Part shown: positions 32,284-41,960 of the stretch, piece after piece
Layout of the letters: the number at the start of each line of letters is the position of its first letter
Numbering within the stretch: position 1 is the stretch's first letter
Source: Candidatus Competibacteraceae bacterium
GTDB lineage: Bacteria > Pseudomonadota > Gammaproteobacteria > Competibacterales > Competibacteraceae
Reading direction: 5' to 3'
Assembly: GCA_016712625.1 (NCBI GenBank)
Contig: JADJQQ010000009.1
Span: forward strand, 1-55,874
Length of the DNA stretch: 55,874 nucleotides
Program-made: the position numbers and the translations under genes
The notes under the pieces: generated by a model
Databases searched by the model: none
What the model was told of the DNA's origin: nothing
Seen by the model: only the letters and a program-made list of their open reading frames with translations

Positions 32284-33221
32284 ACCCCCACAGAGCTAAC
32301 GATCGCGGTAAAAAAGGCTGAAGTACTGGCGAATGGCGCCGACATATTACTGCGGAACGTGCTATTTTCGCACCATGTGGTAATCACCCGCGGGGAAGGG
32401 ATCGCCAGATAGACGTTTACGCCTCCGGATCCAATATATGAGGTAAACACAGACAAAGATGCGTATCCGAAAGCGCTCTTGATGACGTTCATCACCGTCG
32501 TACAGTCAGTCTGGTTTTGCGTCAGCGTTCCGCTGTTAAATTTTAGGTATAGGTTACGTAACCCGTACCCTATACCGTCTTGGGCCAAGGCGCATCCGAG
32601 TAATTTCCCGAACTTTATCATCCCGGTGTTATTGAGGTGTATCTCATCCGCGTTACAGTCATCCGCGGTGCCCGATACGTTGTAGATAGACCGATAAAGG
32701 CTTAACTGATGCGCGCTCCGCGTCGTCGTCCACGACGATTCAAGGCCACCGTAATTCGCGACAACGTTTATAACCCACGACGACCGATAGTCCGAGCTGA
32801 TGAGCGGGCTCGTCGTAACCTCATACACTGTCCAGCCGAGGGCCTTGTAGTACGCTGCGATAGCCGCATAGTACGATACGATGTTGGCCGGCGTATCCGC
32901 CGCGAATACGTCGTTCGTTCCCTGTCCAAAAACGAGGATGCACTTTTCCGATGCAGCGTTTCCACGGGAAGACAGGCGCGTCGTATCCGTCCCTTCGTAC
33001 TTCGCCAAGAAGTCTTTCATCAAACGCCCGTCAACGCCAACGGCTTCCCACGTCAGGTTGGGGGGATTCCCGATCAGATCGAGCGCGGTGGTAACGACCA
33101 GCGAATCGTTCATAAAGCTGTCACCAGCGAGCAACAACTTTATGTTTTGGTAGTAGTCCCCGCCGAACGTACCGCCGAGACCCGCTGAACTAATAAAAGC
33201 GGAATTACGTACTGGATACAA
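32280..33221 (-). CDS. SGNH/GDSL-type esterase on the virion tail
   Basis: The 313-aa protein carries the SGNH blocks in order: block I AGDSF with nucleophile S35, block II Gly near G65, block III GQGTND with N103, and block V DEIHLN with D192/H195. Such enzymes remove acetyl groups from polysaccharides. Its place directly after the GH8 tailspike and a small tail protein suggests a second tail enzyme that de-acetylates the same capsule or exopolysaccharide. The likely start is a TTG at 33221, inside the previous gene by 17 bases. The C-terminal ~90 residues look beta-rich. Confidence 0.8.
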   Translation of the reverse strand: MYPVRNSAFISSAGLGGTFGGDYYQNIKLLLAGDSFMNDSLVVTTALDLIGNPPNLTWEAVGVDGRLMKDFLAKYEGTDTTRLSSRGNAASEKCILVFGQGTNDVFAADTPANIVSYYAAIAAYYKALGWTVYEVTTSPLISSDYRSSWVINVVANYGGLESSWTTTRSAHQLSLYRSIYNVSGTADDCNADEIHLNNTGMIKFGKLLGCALAQDGIGYGLRNLYLKFNSGTLTQNQTDCTTVMNVIKSAFGYASLSVFTSYIGSGGVNVYLAIPSPRVITTWCENSTFRSNMSAPFASTSAFFTAIVSSVGV

Positions 33222-33543
33222 AGCTCGTTACCCGAGTCTTTGCGCCAACAGGCTTCACAAGCGTTAGCGCCTGATTCACAACCCCGGTTTTCAGGTAAAA
33301 CGGCGTGAACATGAAAACCCCGCCGCCGTTCGCTGGAAGGAAAACAGAGAAAACCTTGGTCGAACCGAACTGAACGTAATACTCGCCTGCCATGTCGGTT
33401 GAAATAATAATGCCATGTAGGCAATGCGCTTTAGCCGCATCCGCGCTTTTCAGCGAGATAAACGTCGCGGTCGCGTCGTCTGCCCCATAGTAGGGCGTCG
33501 GCGCTTCGATCACCGTCGGTCGCGCAAAGTCGTTCTGAAGCAT
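33205..33543 (-). CDS. Small beta-rich tail-associated protein (112 aa)
   Basis: I take the ATG at 33543, which overlaps the GH8 stop as TAATG. The 112-aa product is predicted almost entirely beta-strand (FMFTPFYLKTG and similar stretches) and has no membrane segment. Its position between two tail hydrolases suggests a structural adaptor or capping protein of the tailspike. Family not recognised. Confidence 0.6.
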   Translation of the reverse strand: MLQNDFARPTVIEAPTPYYGADDATATFISLKSADAAKAHCLHGIIISTDMAGEYYVQFGSTKVFSVFLPANGGGVFMFTPFYLKTGVVNQALTLVKPVGAKTRVTSFVSST

Positions 33544-35993
33544 TAGGCGTTTGCCCTCCACGAGCCGGACGGTAACACGCGCACCGTCGCGCTTTGTTGG
33601 GTCGGAGTCAACGCAGCGAAAGCAACGTCGCCGATAATCGGGACCGCATACTTGCCGCTGACGTCATCAACCAACACTGTACCATATACCGCTACGCCGA
33701 GGGCGCCGGCGATCTGCGTTTGGAGCGCTGCGGCGTTCGTCAATTGCGCCGACGTGAAAACCGAGTACGCGCGCCCCCGGTAACGGGCGGTCGCTTGGCC
33801 GCCCATAATCGCCGACATCCAGCCGAGAAAATGCTGAACGTAGTAGTCGCCATTCGATTCTACGAACGACCCGTCGCCCTGCTGTCGAATCCACGACGGC
33901 AGGCTATTGTAGAACGCTTCCGCGTCGGCATAGCCGTTCAGGGCGTACTTATACGCCATAATTTGCGCCGCGCCGTACGGAGAAATCTCAGTCGTCCCGC
34001 CGATTGCCCCGCGCCAAAACCATTGCACGTCGGCGCACGGTTTCGTCATAACGACTTCGCCGCTGCCGGCGCTCGTCACGTCTACGACGTTCGTATTCGC
34101 GATCGCGTGCGCCGCGGTATCGTGAAGGGTGAACGTGTTCTTCGACGTCAACCGCCCGTAATACGTCGTCGCCGCGGTCACGCCACCGGGGTTCGACCCG
34201 CCGCTCGCCTGAGGTACGATGCGAATTGGCATCCCGGTTTTGAATGCGTTACCCTCGTCCGCCAGCGTGAACGCGTTCGTCGTCGCGTTGATCGATGACA
34301 GCGCAAGTCCGAGCGTCCATTGCTGCCCCGCGGACCCGGCGGCGGTGATGTTTATCTTGTTCGTGTTCGCAAGCGCATCGGCGCGCGTTGGGTGAAGCGT
34401 GTACGTCGTCCCCGACGACAAGCGGGGGAAGTAGGCGACGCTGCTCGAACACCCAACGGGAAAGCCCGCCGTCGAGAACCGGATCGGTTGCGTGTAACTC
34501 CCGGCGTCGGCGACCCAACCCTGCCCAAGGTCTACCGTATCCGCGCCAGCGTTCGCCGTCGAGGCGTCGTAATCGTACACAAAGTCGTTTGCGCTCATCG
34601 TGAAGGGGATGAAGCCCGAGTCGAGCCAGAACCGCCAGATACCTCCGGCGTTGTCCGCTTTGGGCTCCCACAAGCCCGTCGTCCCGTTGAACTGGCATTG
34701 CGTTTTAAGGGCCGTCAGCGCCGCGTCAGACCCATCAAACGCAAGGTTGAGGGCAACGCGCGTCGCGTCCGCATTATGCGAGGCTGAGTCGCCCCCAGAG
34801 GGAAAGAATGCGTTCGACCCATCGGCGATGTTCACGCCGTCGAGATACGTCGGCATGTTCCAGTAATTCAGCGTGCAACTATGCGCGATATCGGCGTAGG
34901 AATTGTCCGACAGACTCGTCCATAGCGCGGCGTTCGCTACGTCATATTGCGCAAACATGCGGAAGAACGGGGCAAACTGGTAGGAGGGGTTTACCGCGAC
35001 CATCCCCGCTTGTGTTTCGTACGCATAGGCATAGACGTCCCCGCTGCCGGTGGTCGTAATATCGACGATATTCGTCCCGGCGACGGCATCCGCTTTCGTC
35101 GGGTAGAACTCGCCCTTATATGGGTCGATCACGCGAACGTAATACTTCGGCCACGCGGCGCCCGTGGTGTCCTGACCCGTCAGGCCGCCGCATAACGTTG
35201 AGCCCGACGGCACCCAAAACCGGATCGCGTCACCCGTGGTGATGCCGGTCAGGTCGAGAAGGATTTGATCGCTACCGGGGTAAACGGTTGAGCCGCTGAG
35301 CGATATCGTCACGGGGGCTTGCGGAAGCACCGTCCCGCCCGCGCCGCGGTACTGGCCCATCGTCAACGCGTAGCGACTGCCGCATTTACGCACGCCGTAT
35401 TGCGCGAGGTCTGCGAGAATCTCCAGCGCGGCCGTCCGATACTCTGTCAGATTCCAGCGGTCTGCGGCCATCAAAAGGCACGCGGCCGCAACGACGGAGC
35501 CGTCGGGGGCGTCGTAGATCGAGGCAAGCCCGTCATGCGGGGGCGTACCGGGGTTGTAATCCTGCGACCAGATCCAGCCGAACAGGTTGATCGTCGGATT
35601 TACGCCTTTATTTTCCAAAACGAACTTGCCGGTATTGCCCATAAAGTCGGGGTATTCCGCCGACCATCCGGGCTCGCCGTTCATTACGAAGCCTTTTGAC
35701 GCTTGGATATTAGCCTGAGTCAGCTTGTGGCGAGAATTTAAGACTTCGTAGACCCCTTGAAACGCTTTCAAATCGTCGGCTAACAGGGCATAGAGCATCC
35801 CATACGACTGGCCCTCGCTCAATGTGAGCTGAACCGAAGAGTCGTGCGCATACGACGGCTGGCCTACCCAATAGAAGTTCTTAATATAATATGGGTAGTT
35901 CGTGGGGTCGCCGTTGTTGAAATACGGCCCCGAGCCCGACTTGTACCAGCCGAACCAGTTCGCGAAGCGCGTTGTCCAATCCGCTTTAGGCAT
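33543..35993 (-). CDS. GH8-family glycanase tailspike (depolymerase)
   Basis: The 816-aa protein contains glycoside hydrolase family 8 signatures: SEGQSYGM (residues 59-66, catalytic acid E60) and YDAPDGS (160-166, D164) followed by the conserved helix ending DRW. GH8 enzymes cut beta-1,4 glycans such as cellulose, xylan or chitosan by an inverting mechanism. Two beta-rich inserts, each with a YXXRL/TLHPT and ANTNxV(D/I) pattern (about 215-320 and 480-640), interrupt or follow the (alpha/alpha)6 barrel; a late GDGSFVESNGDYYVQHFLGW region continues the barrel. As a tail component it would digest the host's surface polysaccharide during adsorption. It overlaps the upstream gene by eight bases. 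Confidence 0.85.
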   Translation of the reverse strand: MPKADWTTRFANWFGWYKSGSGPYFNNGDPTNYPYYIKNFYWVGQPSYAHDSSVQLTLSEGQSYGMLYALLADDLKAFQGVYEVLNSRHKLTQANIQASKGFVMNGEPGWSAEYPDFMGNTGKFVLENKGVNPTINLFGWIWSQDYNPGTPPHDGLASIYDAPDGSVVAAACLLMAADRWNLTEYRTAALEILADLAQYGVRKCGSRYALTMGQYRGAGGTVLPQAPVTISLSGSTVYPGSDQILLDLTGITTGDAIRFWVPSGSTLCGGLTGQDTTGAAWPKYYVRVIDPYKGEFYPTKADAVAGTNIVDITTTGSGDVYAYAYETQAGMVAVNPSYQFAPFFRMFAQYDVANAALWTSLSDNSYADIAHSCTLNYWNMPTYLDGVNIADGSNAFFPSGGDSASHNADATRVALNLAFDGSDAALTALKTQCQFNGTTGLWEPKADNAGGIWRFWLDSGFIPFTMSANDFVYDYDASTANAGADTVDLGQGWVADAGSYTQPIRFSTAGFPVGCSSSVAYFPRLSSGTTYTLHPTRADALANTNKINITAAGSAGQQWTLGLALSSINATTNAFTLADEGNAFKTGMPIRIVPQASGGSNPGGVTAATTYYGRLTSKNTFTLHDTAAHAIANTNVVDVTSAGSGEVVMTKPCADVQWFWRGAIGGTTEISPYGAAQIMAYKYALNGYADAEAFYNSLPSWIRQQGDGSFVESNGDYYVQHFLGWMSAIMGGQATARYRGRAYSVFTSAQLTNAAALQTQIAGALGVAVYGTVLVDDVSGKYAVPIIGDVAFAALTPTQQSATVRVLPSGSWRANA

Positions 35994-36897
35994 TGTTCAA
36001 TCCATAGTAGTAATCGGAATCGGTCTGGACGTTATCGTCCGTTATGGCGTACGTATAAAGGCGAAAGCCGTAGATTTGAAACGCCCCGGCGTTCTGGCCA
36101 CCACTTTGCGCGCCGAGACGGAGGCGCAAGGACTCTGATTCATCCCCGTAGTTAATCGTCTGAATCCCGCCAGCCGACACCTTTACGCCGGCATTGTAAT
36201 CGACGCGCTCTGTTCCGTTGAGATAATCGCGCCGCATCGTGTGCGTCGCCCATCCCTCGTATTCGTACACGCCGCCCGTCATCGCGGTTACGGGGTCCGT
36301 GTCGCGCGTCACGCCGTCCGCATAAAAATCGACGCCGCCGATGTTCGTGCGCGCATAGCCAAAGCGAGGAACGTCTGCAACGCCGGATTCAATCCAAAGA
36401 ATCCGCGCGACCTTGTTAGGCGTCACCAGCGGCATGACGTTCAAGCGTAGTGAAGCCGATAGGCCGCTCAGATTGTTCAGCTTCGCGCCCAGCGCGACAG
36501 TCTCCATCCAGTCGTCCACGCCATCGGACGCCAGCGCCGGGCGGCCCGAGGGTACGTTTGAGATCGGAATCCATGCAAACGCCTGCGCGAGAGATGGCGG
36601 TTTTAATTCGTATCCGTTGATGGCGCCGCGCCACGCGGTGACGACGGGGAACCCGAGCGTATAGTCGAGATCGACCGTACCTGCCGCATCTGCGCGCCAT
36701 TCATCGAGTAAAACTTTAGGCTGAACGACTTGCCCCGGCGGGGACGTTGGGGGCGTCACTGGAGGCTCTGTCGGACCAATAACGCCGCCGCCGTCGCCTG
36801 ACGCGCCGCTGGTAGGGTACACGGCGGACTCAAACGCATCCGTGACCGTTTGTGCGAAAAGCGTGTCGTTTCCGCGCCCGACGCGAACATCGCTCAT
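35986..36897 (-). CDS. Concanavalin/LamG-like tail protein (303 aa)
   Basis: The start at 36897 overlaps the collar-fibre stop as ATGA. A Pro-rich linker (PTEPPVTPPTSPPG, about residues 42-55) separates a short N-terminal segment from a beta-sandwich-like domain (about 65-295) with features of phage LamG/concanavalin folds (DGVDDWMET; a late LRLRLGAQ, FQIYGFRLYTYAITD). It probably sits between the tail and the GH8 spike and may bind carbohydrate. No catalytic motif is visible. Confidence 0.65.
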   Translation of the reverse strand: MSDVRVGRGNDTLFAQTVTDAFESAVYPTSGASGDGGGVIGPTEPPVTPPTSPPGQVVQPKVLLDEWRADAAGTVDLDYTLGFPVVTAWRGAINGYELKPPSLAQAFAWIPISNVPSGRPALASDGVDDWMETVALGAKLNNLSGLSASLRLNVMPLVTPNKVARILWIESGVADVPRFGYARTNIGGVDFYADGVTRDTDPVTAMTGGVYEYEGWATHTMRRDYLNGTERVDYNAGVKVSAGGIQTINYGDESESLRLRLGAQSGGQNAGAFQIYGFRLYTYAITDDNVQTDSDYYYGLNNA

Positions 36898-37673
36898 TTG
36901 ATGCGCACCCATAAAAGCGCCATAAACCCGGCTCCCGTCACGTTAAAGGCGTCTCCGCCACCGGTGGATCCGGTCTTGAAATAGCTTCCATACGACGAGC
37001 CCGAATTGAACTGCCCGGAACCTCCGCCGCCCGACATCGGGATAGCCGTCGCCGGGCTATCCGGGCCGTGAGTGTGCGCGGGCATCTCCGCGATCGTCTG
37101 CGTGTGGGCGCTCTCGCCGATTAAAGACCCAAGCCAGTTCGCTGCCACGACATTCGGGACCGCCGCACCCAATGCGCTACCGCTGGACAAGAGCTGAACC
37201 GGCCCCCGTCCCCGCCAGTCAGGCGCGACAAAATTCCCAGACGTCGCACCCGACGCGGGATTATAGCGCCCGGTGTCCGACCCGCCGATCGACTGACAGA
37301 TGGCGTAAAACTCGGGGTACGTCGCCTGACTGAGCTGCTGCCCTTCCATCTTCGCCCAGACGACGCCATAGTTCGTCGAAAGCGTCGCCGGGTTAATCGA
37401 CAGGATGATATCGCCGATAGCGCATCCGCGCGTCGCTTCAAGGTACTTGCGGTCGATCAACTCATTCGACGCGGGCGCCGCGACGCCGGTATACGCCGGG
37501 CGCAGCGAATAGAGAATCTTCCGGGCTTCCGTAACCGTGCCCGACCCGCCGCCGACGAGCGCCGTCAGGCTATCGATCTGCGCCTCAACCGCGTCAAAGT
37601 TCTCGTCCATCTGTTGAGACGAGATCGCCTGCCCGGACTGGGGAACAAAATCATTGGGGACGTTAAACGTCAT
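36894..37673 (-). CDS. Tail-collar type fibre protein
   Basis: A 259-aa protein with a short N-terminal virion-binding segment and coiled-coil stretch (about 15-45), then a tail-collar domain: APDWRGRGPV near residues 148-157 and EMPAHTHG near 195-202, followed by a Gly/Ser-rich tip. Collar-domain proteins form the receptor-facing end of short fibres in many phages. Its position corresponds to T7 gp17. It begins inside the last codons of the 1431-aa gene (11-base overlap). Confidence 0.75.
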   Translation of the reverse strand: MTFNVPNDFVPQSGQAISSQQMDENFDAVEAQIDSLTALVGGGSGTVTEARKILYSLRPAYTGVAAPASNELIDRKYLEATRGCAIGDIILSINPATLSTNYGVVWAKMEGQQLSQATYPEFYAICQSIGGSDTGRYNPASGATSGNFVAPDWRGRGPVQLLSSGSALGAAVPNVVAANWLGSLIGESAHTQTIAEMPAHTHGPDSPATAIPMSGGGGSGQFNSGSSYGSYFKTGSTGGGDAFNVTGAGFMALLWVRIK

Positions 37674-40600
37674 TCTGATCTTCTCCCTTTTTGGCCTGCG
37701 ATTTTACCGCGCGAAGAACGTATTTCCAGTATACCCCAAGCCCGCGGTTGTACGCGCGCGCCCGTTCTGCGGCCTTATCCGACATCTTCGCCTTGAACTC
37801 GCGCAATTGATACGCATGGATGATATCCCGCCGGATGCCTGATAAAACCGTAACTTGCTCCTCCGGGGGAAGCGTGGCAAAGCGCGGGATCGCCGCCGCC
37901 TTCGCAACCGCTTCCGCGTACTGCGGCTTGATCGTCTTCTCCGCCGCGTACCGTTGCGCGTTTGTCAAGCGGACCTCTACCTTTTTGCCTTCGTCATCCT
38001 CAGCGGTCAACGTCCGCGCGATCGGCCCAAGTAGATGCGCCTCTGAACCCGTCTTATTCGCCAGCTTCAGCATAAAGCGCGAGTAGTTATCCCCAGTACC
38101 GGGGATCGGCGTCCCTTCGGGCGCGCTCTGAAGCAAGCCCTTGATGACTTTGGGGTCGCCCTCCGCATCAAGCCGCGGCGGTGAAGCGAGGTCGCCGAGT
38201 AGAGGCGTTTGCGGCATACGCGACGTGAGGAGCTGCGGGGTATTCTGCGGGTTCGGAAGGGTCCGCGGGAGAAGGTCTTGCCCCGGAATCTTGAACCCCA
38301 TTACGTCCGCCGCTTCTTTGGCGACACCCACCCATGGGTTCCCTGTTTCTCCCGTCTCCGGGTCGCGCGCTTGGGTAAGGTTGTTCACAATTCGGTTAAT
38401 GCCGCGCGTCGCGTCGTTCGCCATTATCACGTCGCGCGCCGTATCCGTGCCAGCGGCCATAACGTTACGCACATCCAGCGAGCGATCGCGTCGCCCGTCC
38501 GACGTCAAAAACAATAGGGCGTTCGACAGCGCTGAGATATTGGCAACGAAAAATCGACGGTCGTGCTGCTGTTGCGCGAGGTCTTCCGGGTTCGCGCTTG
38601 CCAGATACCGCCCGATCGCATCAACATTAATTGTACCGGGGGCGTAGCCGGACCCTTCGCGGACATCGCGCTTTGCGGATGACATTTTAACCGTCGGATC
38701 GGGTACATCGTACGTATAATAGTACCCCATCCAGTATGCGGCATCTTTGTAGCGGGACGCGACTTGACTTCCACCGTACAGTAAAAGCCCCGCGATTTGC
38801 GACGCCACAAGCTGCCCGGCGGCTTGCTCTACGAACTTTCCGCCCGTCTTACCGGGGTTCGTCGCGGCCCAAAACACTCGGTTCGCCCCGCCTCCGAGAA
38901 GCCCGATACCGGGTAGCATTTCGTATGCGCGCAACGGCGCATTGACCGACACGCGGATAAAGGGCAGTAAGAGCGACCCGAGTTCAAACGACTGGCCTTT
39001 TTTGAGGAGACCTGCGGATCGCCCAATCGCGTCCACGCCCCAGTCGAATCCTTTTCGGATGCCGCCGACCGCCGCAGTCGCAATACCGGGTGTCGTGTAC
39101 GTCACATACTGCGCATTGTCCGCCGCTGTTTGAAGGATCGCCTTATACTCGTCACTTCCCGGCGCGGGTAGCGCCTCTTCCAGCGTCAGCCCTTCGCGTT
39201 TACCGGCCAGCCGGATAAGCTCTAACTCTCTTTCCAGCGTGTCAAGAAACGCCATACGATAGTTCACGCGGTCAAGCCCGCTCGTCGCCATGCGTACGGC
39301 GGCATCGGCCTGCGCAACGCCCTTCCACTTGCGCGGTAAAACGACATGATACCCGCCGACGTCGTACACGTCGCCAAGGTTTGACGACTGCGTATTATCC
39401 CCAGTCTTTAAATCGTGCCAGATCAGCTTCAATTCATCGAGCAACGACGTTTGATTCTTCGCGCGGTACGCCTTCACTTCGTCCGAAATTTTCAGCACGC
39501 GGAGACGGTCGAGCGCCGCGCGTGCGTCACGCGTCATGGCGAACGTCGCAATAGACTCCCCGACGCCGCGGAACAGGCCATAAGGGCCTTTGAAGTAGCC
39601 CAGCATTAACGCCCCGTCGAAAATGTTCGCCGTCTGCGTCGTAAGTTGGAGCAGCAAACCGGCGCTGCGCGCATGCACCAGCCGCGCGAGCGGATGGACC
39701 GGCGTACGATCGGCGACAAAATGCTGAAACGCGGCCACGGCAACGCGCCGCGAATGCGGGTCAAGAGACGCATCAGACGCCGCCGCAACCAGCTCATTCA
39801 GGGTCGCCCAATCCTTGCTGTCCAGTTCGATAATCGACCGCTTCGCGCGCTCCATGATGGCGTCAACGAGGCCCTTATTGTTGGGCGTCAGGAGATCGAA
39901 CTTGTGCGCCTGCAAAAGGCGGTCGAGTAGCGTTACCGCCGTGCGCTTACTCGGCGTCCGCGCGGCTTCGTACGACCGCAGGAACCGACGTTTTTCAATC
40001 GCGGTCACGCGGGCGTCAAGCTGCGCTTGCGCGGCGGGCGTCATCTGCGGACGTAGCCGCTCGATCATCGCCGCGAGACTCTCGCGAGTCATCGACACCC
40101 GTGGCCGCTCCATTGCGCGCAGACGACGATCCAACGCGTCAAACGCAACCGAAGCCGTCTTGCGCGCCGTCAATTCGTAGAAGTAGGCTTGCATTTCAGG
40201 GGAAAGCGTCTTAAGCGCATCGACCAGCGTTTGATCGGCGTTCTTTGGGATTTTAAGCGGGAGCTTCGTTTGTACGTTGAGCTGTCGCTCAAGACGCGCA
40301 ATAGCCGTCATCGCCTTACGCCGTAGCGCTTCCTGCGCCTTTGCGACATCCGCTCTCGCTTGACGTTGCGCGCGCGCCGCGCGAATCCGGGGAGGCTTTA
40401 GTTTAAGCTGAGCCTTGCGCGCCTCAATCTCCGCGAGCCGTTTCTCTTCGACCTTGGCCAACAGCTTACGTTCAATCGCCGTGAATTTATACTCACGCGG
40501 GGCTTTCGGCTTTATCTCACCAGTCTTGCGATACCGTGCGCCGGGCTTCTCAACGTTCTTCTCCAGCGCGGCGAGCGCGCGCTTGAAGTTCTCGATCATC

Positions 40601-41958
40601 GCCTGCATGATCGCGCCGTATGCGTCTGTGATCGACGTTTTGACCAATTCACCCGCCTGATGAATCTCCTCCGCAATATCGACCGCTCCGCCTTCGAGCG
40701 CGGCATCCAAGAGGTCCATCTTCGCTTTAACGATAGGGTCTTGCTGAACGAGAGCCAGCGCGCGCGCCGACGAGGTAATCCGGGTTTTTCGATACGCTTC
40801 CAACAAGTCTTTCGCCCCAGCCGGAAGCCGCTCCGCGTTACCGGGGGCGAGCGCCGCTTGCATAAGCGCTTGCGCTTGTTCGCCTTCTCCCGCGTGTTCG
40901 TAGGCCGAAATCTGATAGAGAATCTCCGATCCCTTACCGGCGTCGAGCATTTCGGATACTGCGGCGTTTGCGTCCTGCTGCATCTGCGAAAGCTTCATCG
41001 GGTTATGCCGCCCGACCCATTCGCCACGCTGGCGCGTCGGAACCGTCCGTTCCAGATCCGTGTATTCGGCCCGCCCTTTAAGAATCGGAGGCTCTCCGCC
41101 GAAGCCCACGCGCCCGCGACTTGCCGATCGAAGCCCGGATCCCTGCGCCGGCGAAAATGCCTCTTGCGTCGCGCGACCGGTTGCCTTCGCGCCAAGACGT
41201 AACACCTGCGCAAGCTGCGGGGCGTAATGCACGCCCAGTGCGACCGATGGACCAAATACCGTCGATATTCCGGGGATCATCGCGCTTGCGTCAACTTGAC
41301 CTGTTCGCGCGTATTGGTCCTGCGCTTGCATCGCAACGTCCGCACCGTAGCCCATACCTAACGCCGACAGTGCTTTCGTGGTCGGGCCTTTACCGATCGC
41401 CCCCGGGGTCTTGCTAAGGGCGAAGTTCGCGGCGGCCCCCGTCCCCATCGCGCTCCAAGTGGAATCCGCCAAACGGGCGTAAAGGTCAGCGTCATTTGCG
41501 CGCAACGCTGCGTTCTGTGCGTCAGTATTATCCGCTAAAGCTTTTGCCGCGCCGTACCACGCGTTGTACGCCCCACCGGTGAACAGCGCGCCCAAGATAT
41601 TTGAGGTAACCGCGCCGATACCCTCGCCCGCGGGCGCGGCCCAATCCTCTGCGCCGATAGGCGCGCGCAACTGCGCATTCGAGCGCGGGACGAAACCCTT
41701 CACCAAACCGACGCCAACCGCCTGCGCGTCCGTCATCAACCGTTGCGTCGCGGTTTGACGTATCGGCCCGATCTCTCCTTGACCCACGCTTTGCGCCGCG
41801 CGCACGACGTCAAACGTCTTCGTCTTCCGTTGCTCCGGCGTCGCCTCGGGCATGACCGAACCGATCAAGTCCGCGATCGACTGAAGCGCTTTTGGGTCCG
41901 CGCCAATGCCCGCCGCTTCTTGCGACGTGAACTCTACGCCTCCGCGAAGCGTCGCCAT
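37663..41958 (-). CDS. Giant internal virion (ejection) protein, gp16 position
   Basis: At 1431 aa this is the largest gene, sits where T7 gene 16 lies, and is therefore read as the main internal core/ejection protein that enters the host with the DNA. Features visible: an Ala/Gly-rich N-terminal region (1-230), a long Lys/Arg-rich helical, coiled-coil segment (about 430-610), further helical regions with hydrophobic stretches, and a charged C-terminus. I found no lytic transglycosylase signature of the T7 gp16 type, so peptidoglycan cutting during entry is not supported by sequence here. The 5' third is duplicated (with errors) at 1-1044. Confidence 0.8.
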   Translation of the reverse strand: MATLRGGVEFTSQEAAGIGADPKALQSIADLIGSVMPEATPEQRKTKTFDVVRAAQSVGQGEIGPIRQTATQRLMTDAQAVGVGLVKGFVPRSNAQLRAPIGAEDWAAPAGEGIGAVTSNILGALFTGGAYNAWYGAAKALADNTDAQNAALRANDADLYARLADSTWSAMGTGAAANFALSKTPGAIGKGPTTKALSALGMGYGADVAMQAQDQYARTGQVDASAMIPGISTVFGPSVALGVHYAPQLAQVLRLGAKATGRATQEAFSPAQGSGLRSASRGRVGFGGEPPILKGRAEYTDLERTVPTRQRGEWVGRHNPMKLSQMQQDANAAVSEMLDAGKGSEILYQISAYEHAGEGEQAQALMQAALAPGNAERLPAGAKDLLEAYRKTRITSSARALALVQQDPIVKAKMDLLDAALEGGAVDIAEEIHQAGELVKTSITDAYGAIMQAMIENFKRALAALEKNVEKPGARYRKTGEIKPKAPREYKFTAIERKLLAKVEEKRLAEIEARKAQLKLKPPRIRAARAQRQARADVAKAQEALRRKAMTAIARLERQLNVQTKLPLKIPKNADQTLVDALKTLSPEMQAYFYELTARKTASVAFDALDRRLRAMERPRVSMTRESLAAMIERLRPQMTPAAQAQLDARVTAIEKRRFLRSYEAARTPSKRTAVTLLDRLLQAHKFDLLTPNNKGLVDAIMERAKRSIIELDSKDWATLNELVAAASDASLDPHSRRVAVAAFQHFVADRTPVHPLARLVHARSAGLLLQLTTQTANIFDGALMLGYFKGPYGLFRGVGESIATFAMTRDARAALDRLRVLKISDEVKAYRAKNQTSLLDELKLIWHDLKTGDNTQSSNLGDVYDVGGYHVVLPRKWKGVAQADAAVRMATSGLDRVNYRMAFLDTLERELELIRLAGKREGLTLEEALPAPGSDEYKAILQTAADNAQYVTYTTPGIATAAVGGIRKGFDWGVDAIGRSAGLLKKGQSFELGSLLLPFIRVSVNAPLRAYEMLPGIGLLGGGANRVFWAATNPGKTGGKFVEQAAGQLVASQIAGLLLYGGSQVASRYKDAAYWMGYYYTYDVPDPTVKMSSAKRDVREGSGYAPGTINVDAIGRYLASANPEDLAQQQHDRRFFVANISALSNALLFLTSDGRRDRSLDVRNVMAAGTDTARDVIMANDATRGINRIVNNLTQARDPETGETGNPWVGVAKEAADVMGFKIPGQDLLPRTLPNPQNTPQLLTSRMPQTPLLGDLASPPRLDAEGDPKVIKGLLQSAPEGTPIPGTGDNYSRFMLKLANKTGSEAHLLGPIARTLTAEDDEGKKVEVRLTNAQRYAAEKTIKPQYAEAVAKAAAIPRFATLPPEEQVTVLSGIRRDIIHAYQLREFKAKMSDKAAERARAYNRGLGVYWKYVLRAVKSQAKKGEDQNDV

Positions 41959-41960
41959 GT

